Assembly: GCA_019635875.1 (NCBI GenBank)
Contig: JAHBYP010000001.1
Location: forward strand, 124,001 to 188,000
Length of the DNA stretch: 64,000 bases
From: Alphaproteobacteria bacterium
GTDB lineage: Bacteria; Pseudomonadota; Alphaproteobacteria; Reyranellales; Reyranellaceae
Reading direction: 5' to 3'
Part shown: positions 46,019 to 52,276 of the stretch, piece after piece
Position numbering within the stretch: position 1 is the first letter of the stretch
Layout of the letters: every line of letters begins with the position of its first letter
Notes under the pieces: model-generated
Databases searched by the model: none
The model's input: the letters and a program-made list of their open reading frames with translations, nothing else
What the model was told of the DNA's origin: nothing
Program-made: the position numbers and the translations under genes

Positions 46019-46971
46019 AGAGGCCAGCCGTCCCAAAGACGAAGTCGTCATCGAGTCGCCGCAGGACGGTACCGGCGCGTCGGCCGGTTGTTCTGGTGAC
46101 TGGCCTGTCGGGCGCGGGCCGCAACACGGCGCTCAATGCGCTGGAGGATCACGGCTACATCGCCGTCGACAACCTGCCTCTCTTCCTCGTCGACGATCTC
46201 CTGCGTCCCGGCACCGGCGACGCGCAGCCGCTGGTGCTGGGCATCGACGTGCGCTCGCGCGGCTTCACCACGCCGGCCGTGGTCGACCATGTGCGCGATC
46301 TGCGCGCACGGGCCGACCTCGACGTGCGGCTGCTTTACCTCGACTGCGACAACGACGTGCTGCTGCGGCGCTTCACCGAGACGCGACGCGCCCATCCGCT
46401 GGCCCAGGAGCGGCCGGTCCTCGATGGCATCGTCGACGAGCGCCGCCTGCTGCGGCCGCTGCGCGATCACGCCGACGTGACCATCGATACCTCGCAACTG
46501 GCGCCGCATGAGCTGAAGGCGCTGATGCTGGGCCATTTCGCGCCGCGTGCCGGGGGTGGCGGGCTGCGCATCGCCGTGATGTCGTTCTCCTACCGGCGCG
46601 GCCTGCCGCGCGAGGCGGACCTGGTGCTCGACACGCGCTTCCTGCGCAATCCGCACTATGTCGACGGGCTGCGGCCGCTGACCGGACAGGATGGGGGGGT
46701 GGCGCGGTACGTGAAGGCCGACAGGGACTTCAAGGGTTTTTTTCGTGGCATTACGTCGCTGCTCGAACCCCTCTTGCCGCGCTTCGATAGTGAGGGCAAG
46801 AGTTACCTGACCGTCGCGGTGGGCTGCACCGGCGGCCGGCACCGCTCGGTGCTGGTGGCCGAGGAACTTGCAGCTTGGCTGCGGCGGCGGGGGCGTGTCG
46901 TCACTCTCACCCATCGCGACCTGGAGGCAGGCGCGGCGCGGACGGTGGCTGGGACTGGGAGAACCGGATGA
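46015..46971 (+). CDS. rapZ: RNase adapter / nucleotide-binding protein RapZ (YvcJ family)
   Basis: 318 residues. After a basic leader comes VVLVTGLSGAGRNTALNALEDHGYIAVDNLP, the RapZ P-loop region; DVRSRGF and YLDCDNDVLLRRFTETRRAHPL follow. The C-terminal domain has VMSFSYRRGLPREADLVLDTRFLRNPHY and the GCTGGRHRSVLVAEEL signature. In E. coli RapZ guides RNase E to the GlmZ sRNA and senses glucosamine-6-phosphate; in alphaproteobacteria its job is less clear. The GTG start overlaps the hprK stop. Confidence 0.92.
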   Translation: MKRPAVPKTKSSSSRRRTVPARRPVVLVTGLSGAGRNTALNALEDHGYIAVDNLPLFLVDDLLRPGTGDAQPLVLGIDVRSRGFTTPAVVDHVRDLRARADLDVRLLYLDCDNDVLLRRFTETRRAHPLAQERPVLDGIVDERRLLRPLRDHADVTIDTSQLAPHELKALMLGHFAPRAGGGGLRIAVMSFSYRRGLPREADLVLDTRFLRNPHYVDGLRPLTGQDGGVARYVKADRDFKGFFRGITSLLEPLLPRFDSEGKSYLTVAVGCTGGRHRSVLVAEELAAWLRRRGRVVTLTHRDLEAGAARTVAGTGRTG

Positions 46972-47375
46972 TCGGCATCGTGCTGGTAACGCACGGCAAG
47001 CTGGCGCGCGAATTTGTAGCCGCCCTGGAACATGTTGTCGGTCCACAGAAGAATGCGGCCGCGGTCTGCATCGAGGCCGACGACGACATGGAAAAGAAGC
47101 GCGAGGAGATTCTCGCCTCGGTCTCGGCCTGCGACACGGGCCAGGGCGTGGTGCTGTTGACCGACATGTTCGGCGGCACGCCGTCCAATCTCGCGATCTC
47201 CGTCATGGACCGCGCCCGCGTCGAGGTGATCGCCGGCGTCAACCTGCCGATGCTGGTGAAGCTGGCCTCGGTGCGCGTCGATCGCACGATGGCCGAGGCG
47301 GTCGCCGCCTGCCAGGACGCCGGCCGCAAGTACATCACCGTCGCCTCGCGCCTGATGGCCAAGGACGCCGGCTGA
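46968..47375 (+). CDS. PTS EIIA component, mannose family
   Basis: 135 residues. The EIIA-Man fold begins MIGIVLVTHGKLA, with His9 the phosphorylation site, then VVLLTDMFGGTPSNLAI in the middle. No sugar permease (EIIB/C) lies nearby, so this is the regulatory PTS common in alphaproteobacteria (with HPr, HprK and an EI-Ntr elsewhere), not a transporter. Its ATG overlaps the rapZ stop (ATGA) and its stop overlaps the HPr start (TGATG). Confidence 0.92.
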   Translation: MIGIVLVTHGKLAREFVAALEHVVGPQKNAAAVCIEADDDMEKKREEILASVSACDTGQGVVLLTDMFGGTPSNLAISVMDRARVEVIAGVNLPMLVKLASVRVDRTMAEAVAACQDAGRKYITVASRLMAKDAG

Positions 47376-47665
47376 TGGCCGATGCCGGCGGCTTGAGTGG
47401 CGACAGGCGCACGCTGAGGATCCTCAACAAGCGTGGCCTGCATGCCCGCGCCGCCGCTAAGTTCGTCCGCACCGCCGGCCAGTTCGACGCCGCAATCCGC
47501 GTCGCCCATGGCGGCCAGAGCGTGTCCGGCCTGTCGATCATGGGCCTGATGATGCTGGCCGCGGGCATCGGCAGCGACATCGAGATCAGCGTCTCCGGCC
47601 CCCAGGCGGCCGAGGCGATGGCCGCGCTGAGCGAGCTGGTGATGCTGAAATTCGGCGAGGACTGA
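47375..47665 (+). CDS. ptsH: phosphocarrier protein HPr (NPr-like)
   Basis: 96 residues. The catalytic His23 is in NKRGLHARAAAKFV and the regulatory Ser54 in VSGLSIMGLMML, the target of HprK. It passes phosphate from enzyme I to the EIIA made by the gene just upstream. A ten-residue N-terminal extension (MADAGGLSGD) precedes the fold. It is the last gene of the hprK operon; about 320 bp with a large hairpin separate it from ahcY. Confidence 0.92.
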   Translation: MADAGGLSGDRRTLRILNKRGLHARAAAKFVRTAGQFDAAIRVAHGGQSVSGLSIMGLMMLAAGIGSDIEISVSGPQAAEAMAALSELVMLKFGED

Positions 47666-47779
47666 GGACCTGTATCTCGGGGTGAGCACGCCGTTGCAGC
47701 GGAAGAAACCCGCTTCCAAGGCGGGCGCCCGTTCCGCCCCGACTGCACCGATGATCCCCCTTCCGGCGGCTGATCCTGG

Positions 47780-47868
47780 GGGGTGAGGGATTGTGAGGGA
47801 TTTTCGGTTATCGACCGTCCGCGCGCGTGACGCCGATAACCCGACAAAGGTTCACAATCCCTCACCCC
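47780..47868. repeat. large hairpin between ptsH and ahcY
   Basis: The 17-base arms GGGGTGAGGGATTGTGA (47780-47796) and TCACAATCCCTCACCCC (47852-47868) are perfect complements. Inside them GGTTATCG and CGATAACC pair as well. The left arm also holds a tandem GTGAGGGATT x2. The rest of the 320-bp gap shows GC-rich stems just upstream (47690-47745) but no gene. Confidence 0.75.
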
Positions 47869-47931
47869 GCTGGCCTGACCCGTGCGCGAGGCGGCTCATT
47901 CTCATATCAGCATGTCTTTATATCGGCCGCG

Positions 47932-47960
47932 TTGTCGCTGCCGGCCGGCGCTGATATAGG
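47932..47960 (+). promoter_or_regulatory. candidate ahcY promoter
   Basis: TTGTCG and TATAGG are separated by 17 bp, with the -10 ending 26 bp before the ahcY ATG. This fits a sigma-70 type promoter; the transcript leader would be short. Confidence 0.4.
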
Positions 47961-47986
47961 GCGCTCCACATTTCAGGAGCCGTTCC

Positions 47987-49381
47987 ATGGCCAAGGACTA
48001 CGTCGTCAAGGATATCGGGCTGGCCGAGTGGGGCCGCAAGGAACTCGACATGGCCGAGACCGAGATGCCCGGCCTCATGTCGATCCGCAAGGAATACGGC
48101 TCCTCGCAGCCCCTCAAGGGCGCGCGCGTTGCCGGCTCGCTGCACATGACCATCCAGACCGGAGTCCTGATCGAGACGCTCAAGGCGCTCGGCGCCGACG
48201 TGCGCTGGGCCTCGTGCAACATCTACTCGACCCAGGACCATGCCGCCGCCGCGATCGCCGCGTCGGGCACGCCGGTCTTCGCCGTCAAGGGCGAGTCGCT
48301 GAAGGAATATTGGGACTACACGCATCGCATCTTCGAGTGGGCCGACGGCGGCACCGCCAACATGATCCTCGACGACGGCGGCGACGCGACCTTGCTGGTC
48401 CACCTCGGCATGCGCGCCGAGAAGGATCCGTCGCTGGTCGCCAAGCCGACCAACGAGGAGGAGGAGGTGCTCTACGCCGCGATCCTCAAGACCAACAAGG
48501 AGCGACCGGGCTGGTACGCCACGCTGGGCAGGAACATCAAGGGCGTCACCGAGGAGACCACGACCGGCGTGCATCGTCTCTACGAGATGGAGAAGCAGGG
48601 CCGCCTGCTGTGGCCGGCGATCAACGTCAACGATTCGGTGACCAAGTCGAAATTCGACAACCTCTACGGCTGCCGCGAATCGCTGGTCGACGGCATCCGC
48701 CGCGGCACCGACGTGATGATGTCGGGCAAGGTGGCGATGGTCGCGGGCTTCGGCGACGTCGGCAAGGGCTCGGCCGCCTCGCTGCGCCAGGCCGGCTGCC
48801 GCGTCATGGTCTCCGAGGTCGATCCGATCTGCGCCCTGCAGGCGGCGATGGAAGGTTACGAGGTCGTGACCATGGAGCAGGCCGCGCCGCGCGCCGACAT
48901 CTTCGTCACCGCCACCGGCAATGTCGACGTCATCACCGTCGAGCACATGCGGGCGATGAAGCACCGCGCCATCGTCTGCAACATCGGCCACTTCGACAGC
49001 GAGATCCAGGTCGCGGCGCTCCGGAACTACAAGTGGAGCAACATCAAGCCGCAGGTCGATGAGATCGAGTTCCCCGACGGCAAGCGCATCATCCTGCTGT
49101 CCGAGGGAAGGCTGGTGAACCTCGGCAACGCCACCGGCCATCCGAGCTTTGTGATGTCGTCCTCGTTCAGCAACCAGACCCTGGCGCAGGTCGAGCTGTG
49201 GTCCAACCCGGGCAAGTACCAGAAGAAGGTCTACACCCTGCCCAAGCACCTCGACGAGAAGGTCGCGGCGCTGCACCTCGAGAAGATCGGCGTGACCCTG
49301 ACCAAGCTGCGCCCCGACCAGGCGAAGTACATCGGCGTCGCGGAAACCGGGCCGTTCAAGCCCGAGCACTACCGCTACTGA
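47987..49381 (+). CDS. ahcY: adenosylhomocysteinase (S-adenosyl-L-homocysteine hydrolase)
   Basis: 464 residues, the length of the proteobacterial form with the extra internal segment. Typical motifs: [32 protein letters not shown], the NAD-binding [18 protein letters not shown] and [11 protein letters not shown], and the C-terminal [24 protein letters not shown]. It splits S-adenosylhomocysteine to adenosine and homocysteine, keeping methylation reactions running. CAGGAGCCGTTCC precedes the ATG. It is close to the PTS operon in many alphaproteobacteria. Confidence 0.97.
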   Translation: MAKDYVVKDIGLAEWGRKELDMAETEMPGLMSIRKEYGSSQPLKGARVAGSLHMTIQTGVLIETLKALGADVRWASCNIYSTQDHAAAAIAASGTPVFAVKGESLKEYWDYTHRIFEWADGGTANMILDDGGDATLLVHLGMRAEKDPSLVAKPTNEEEEVLYAAILKTNKERPGWYATLGRNIKGVTEETTTGVHRLYEMEKQGRLLWPAINVNDSVTKSKFDNLYGCRESLVDGIRRGTDVMMSGKVAMVAGFGDVGKGSAASLRQAGCRVMVSEVDPICALQAAMEGYEVVTMEQAAPRADIFVTATGNVDVITVEHMRAMKHRAIVCNIGHFDSEIQVAALRNYKWSNIKPQVDEIEFPDGKRIILLSEGRLVNLGNATGHPSFVMSSSFSNQTLAQVELWSNPGKYQKKVYTLPKHLDEKVAALHLEKIGVTLTKLRPDQAKYIGVAETGPFKPEHYRY

Positions 49382-49432
49382 TCAGCCCCGTCGCACCGGC
49401 GCGGGCAGGGCGATCGCATATGTCGAGCTTCA

Positions 49433-49588
49433 TACCTTCTCCCGCTGGCGGAGAAAGGTGGCGCGAAGCGCCGGATGGGGGTGGCTCGCGCGGCCAGACG
49501 CGATCTGACTTGCGAGGCCGCCATCGCCTTCGACAGCCACCCCCATCCGCCCTTCGGGCACCTTCCCCAGCCAGCGGGGGAAGGTAGG
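49433..49588. repeat. palindromic element, family B (diverged, long)
   Basis: TACCTTCTCCCGCTGG on the left pairs with CCAGCGGGGGAAGGTA on the right, and CGGATGGGGGTGGCT with AGCCACCCCCATCCG further in. It separates ahcY from tsaE on the same strand. Confidence 0.82.
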
Positions 49589-49635
49589 AGACCAAACGTC
49601 GCCCCGGCGGCGCCTCTTCGTGTTACATCGCCGGT

Positions 49636-50130
49636 GTGTCCGGTCCGTCGCGTTCTGACATCGCTCTGGCGCTGCCCGACCTCGCCGCCACAAGGCGGCT
49701 GGGCGCGGCCCTGTCGCGCCGGCTCGCGATCGGCGATGTCGTGGCGTTGCACGGCGACCTCGGAGCCGGCAAGACCGAGCTGGCCCGCGCCATCATCCGC
49801 GCCGCCGCCGAGCATCCGGAACTGACCGTGCCCAGCCCGACCTTCACCCTGGCGGAGACCTACGACACGGCGCTGGGGCCGATCTGGCATTTCGACCTCT
49901 ACCGCCTCGATGCGCCCGAGCAGGTCTGGGAATTGGGCTTCGAGGAGGCGCTGGCCGGCGGCATCAGCCTGATCGAATGGCCCGAACGTCTCGGCGCGCT
50001 GCTGCCGGCGAGGCGGCTCGATGTCACGCTCACCATCGAGCGCGACGAGGCGCGGGCCGCGGCGCTGGCCGCCGGCGCGTCCTGGGCCGATCGCCTGGCC
50101 GAGCTGGGCCGTGAGGTCGCGCATGGTTGA
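49636..50130 (+). CDS. tsaE: tRNA threonylcarbamoyladenosine biosynthesis ATPase TsaE
   Basis: 164 residues. The P-loop GDLGAGKTELARAI is near residue 40; VPSPTFTLAETYDT and the FDLYRLD motif are the TsaE signature. With TsaB, TsaC and TsaD it makes t6A at position 37 of ANN-decoding tRNAs. The start is GTG at 49636. The final codons overlap the start of the amgK-like gene by 8 bp, beginning an operon that continues to addA. Confidence 0.92.
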   Translation: MSGPSRSDIALALPDLAATRRLGAALSRRLAIGDVVALHGDLGAGKTELARAIIRAAAEHPELTVPSPTFTLAETYDTALGPIWHFDLYRLDAPEQVWELGFEEALAGGISLIEWPERLGALLPARRLDVTLTIERDEARAAALAAGASWADRLAELGREVAHG

Positions 50131-51127
50131 TCGCGCGTCGGCGCGGCGCGCCTTCGTGGAGGCGAATGGCTGGGGCGATGCGTGGGAATCGCTGCTGGCC
50201 GGCGATGCGTCGTTCCGCACCTATTACCGGCTGACACGCGGCAGGCAGACCGTGGTGGTCATGGACGCGCCGCCGCCGCAGGAGGATGTGCGGCCCTTCG
50301 TGCGCCTGGCGCGGCATCTGCGAGACCTCGGCCTCAGCGCGCCCGAGATCCGCGCCGTCGACGAGGCGGGAGGCTTCCTGCTCGAGGAGGATCTCGGCGA
50401 CACGACATACGCACGGCGCCTCCTTGCCCGGCATGACCCGGATGAGGAGCGCGCGCTGTACACGCTGGCGACCGACGTGCTGGTGCATCTCGCAGCGCAG
50501 GGTTCCGCGGCCGTCCCGCCCGGGCTGGCGCGCTACGCCGGCGAGGCGCTGATCGACGCGGCGATGCTCCTGCCGGAATGGTACCTGCCGCAGGTCGCCG
50601 GCCGCCCGGCGACGGCGGCCGAGCTCGAGTCCTACCGGGAAGCATGGCGCGACAGCCTGCGCGCCTTGCCGTCCTCGCCGACGACCCTCGTCCTGCGCGA
50701 CTATCACCAGGACAACCTGCTGTGGCTGGGCGATCGGCCCGGCGTGCGCGCCTGCGGTCTGCTGGATTTCCAGGACGCGACCAGCGGTCACCCCGCCTAT
50801 GACCTGATGTCGCTGCTCGAGGACGCGCGGCGGGACATCGGCGAGGAGCTGCGCGCGGCGATGATCGCGCGCTATCTCGAGCACGCCGACGTGACGGACC
50901 GTCCTGGCTTTCTGGCCGCTTTCGCGATCCTCGGCGCCCAGCGCCACGCGCGTGTCGTCGGCCTGTTCATCCGGTTGCTGCGCCGCGACGGCAAGCCGAT
51001 CTACCTGCCGCATCTGCCGCGTGTCTGGCGGCTGCTGGAAAACGCGCTGCGGCACGAGGCGATGACGCCGCTGCGCCGCTGGATCGACGCCCACATCCCG
51101 CCCGACCAGCGGGGCAACCCGACATGA
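50123..51127 (+). CDS. amgK: cell-wall amino-sugar kinase AmgK (phosphotransferase family)
   Basis: 334 residues with an aminoglycoside-phosphotransferase fold. DASFRTYYRL near the N-terminus acts as the nucleotide loop, VLRDYHQDNLLW holds the catalytic Asp and Asn, and GLLDFQDA the metal Asp. Placed between tsaE and a MurU-like nucleotidyltransferase it matches AmgK, the anomeric kinase for N-acetylmuramate and N-acetylglucosamine in the MurNAc recycling route of Pseudomonas and Caulobacter. The ATG overlaps the end of tsaE. A 400-bp repeat-filled gap lies before murU, which is unusual for the pair. Confidence 0.82.
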   Translation: MVDRASARRAFVEANGWGDAWESLLAGDASFRTYYRLTRGRQTVVVMDAPPPQEDVRPFVRLARHLRDLGLSAPEIRAVDEAGGFLLEEDLGDTTYARRLLARHDPDEERALYTLATDVLVHLAAQGSAAVPPGLARYAGEALIDAAMLLPEWYLPQVAGRPATAAELESYREAWRDSLRALPSSPTTLVLRDYHQDNLLWLGDRPGVRACGLLDFQDATSGHPAYDLMSLLEDARRDIGEELRAAMIARYLEHADVTDRPGFLAAFAILGAQRHARVVGLFIRLLRRDGKPIYLPHLPRVWRLLENALRHEAMTPLRRWIDAHIPPDQRGNPT

Positions 51128-51154
51128 GCCGGGGCGATCGCATGGGGCGCTTTC

Positions 51155-51279
51155 CTCCCTCTCCCCGCAAGCGGGGAGAGGGTCGGGGTGAGGGGTCGTT
51201 TCAGGTTGGGCACATCCGCGGTGCGCGACTTGCGGCAGCTCCTCACCCCAACCCTCTCCCCGCGCGCGGGGAGAGGGAG
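51155..51279. repeat. palindromic element, family B-like (CTCTCCCCGC type)
   Basis: CTCCCTCTCCCCGC and GCGGGGAGAGGGAG form the ends, each also a local hairpin; GGGTTGGGGTGAGGAG on one strand pairs with GGTCGGGGTGAGGGG-like sequence on the other. It lies between amgK and murU. Confidence 0.8.
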
Positions 51280-51390
51280 CGGAAGGCAAGCTGTCTTCGG
51301 GCCGCGCCGCTCCAGCGGCGCTCATGCTCGGCGAGCACGCATGGGTCCGTGATGTCTTCATTCTCTCCGCGAATGCAGGGAGAAGCAGGG

Positions 51391-51463
51391 CTATCGCATA
51401 TGGACTTCAACCTTCCCCCTCCTGGGGAAGGTACGACCAGGTCAAACCGGCCATATGCGATAG
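51391..51463. repeat. nested palindrome with CTATCGCATATGG ends
   Basis: CTATCGCATATGG (51391-51403) and CCATATGCGATAG (51451-51463) are perfect 13-base inverted repeats enclosing a family B tip, CCTTCCCCCTCCTGGGGAAGG. The remaining bases of the 51128-51530 gap show a few further GC stems and no gene. Confidence 0.8.
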
Positions 51464-51530
51464 GCCGGTGGCGCCCATCGGGCATTGCTCGTGAAGCGTC
51501 GCTGGCGCGACGCGGCCTCGCGAGGGCCGC

Positions 51531-52271
51531 ATGAGCGCGTCGCCGCGCCGTGCCATGGTGCTCGCGGCCGGGCTCGGCCAGCGCATGCGGCCGATCACCG
51601 ACAGCCTGCCCAAGCCGATGATCGAGATCGCCGGCCGCACGCTGATCGACCGCGCGCTCGATTCGCTCGCGGCCGCCGGGGTCGAGACCTGTGTCGTCAA
51701 CACGCACCATCTCGGCGACATGCTGGCGGCGCATCTGGCGACCCGCACCAACCCGCGCATCGTGCTGTCGCCGGAGGACACCCTGCTCGACACCGGCGGC
51801 GGCGTCGTCAAGGCGCTGACGCATTTCGGCGACGAGCCGTTCTTCACCGTCAACGCCGACACCTTCTGGCTCGACGGGCGCACGCCGATGCTGGCGCGTC
51901 TGGCGGCGCAATGGGATGCTCGCCGTATGGACGCGCTCCTGCTGCTGCACTCCACCATCACCGCGCATTCTTACGAGAGCCACGCGATGGGCGACTACCA
52001 CCTCGCCGCCGACGGCCGCGCCCGCTGGCGTGGCCGCGTGGGCGTGGCGCCTTTCGTCTTCGCCGGCGTCACGCTGTGCCATCGACGTCTGTTCGAGGGC
52101 GCGCCGCAGGGTGCCTTTTCGCAGCTCCGGCTGTGGAGCGAGGCCGAAGCGCGCGGCCGGCTCTACGGCCTGCGCCATGATGGCGAGTTCTTCCACGTCG
52201 GCACGCCGCAGGCGCTGGCCGAGACGCGGGCGTGGTTCGCCGCCGGCGGCGAGCAGCGGGCGATGGAGTAG
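51531..52271 (+). CDS. murU: N-acetylmuramate-1-phosphate uridylyltransferase MurU-like
   Basis: 246 residues. The sugar-nucleotidyltransferase start MVLAAGLGQRMRPITDSLPK with its Lys, the metal-binding TVNADTFWLDG, and a compact C-terminus without the extra lobe of glucose-1-phosphate enzymes all fit MurU. It couples UTP to MurNAc-1-phosphate from AmgK, returning cell-wall sugar to UDP-MurNAc and bypassing de novo synthesis and fosfomycin-sensitive MurA. It ends 5 bp before addB, so the two are on one transcript. Confidence 0.82.
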   Translation: MSASPRRAMVLAAGLGQRMRPITDSLPKPMIEIAGRTLIDRALDSLAAAGVETCVVNTHHLGDMLAAHLATRTNPRIVLSPEDTLLDTGGGVVKALTHFGDEPFFTVNADTFWLDGRTPMLARLAAQWDARRMDALLLLHSTITAHSYESHAMGDYHLAADGRARWRGRVGVAPFVFAGVTLCHRRLFEGAPQGAFSQLRLWSEAEARGRLYGLRHDGEFFHVGTPQALAETRAWFAAGGEQRAME

Positions 52272-52276
52272 GCGCG

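Noticed and set aside
47690..47745. tRNA-like stem with a TTCCAAG loop (CCA anticodon look-alike) before ahcY
   Set aside because: No D-arm, no TTCGA T-loop and no acceptor stem; it is only a GC-rich hairpin.
47666..47986. SAH riboswitch before ahcY
   Set aside because: The conserved GAGGAGCGCUGC and AACGGCGCUC blocks are not present in the right order.
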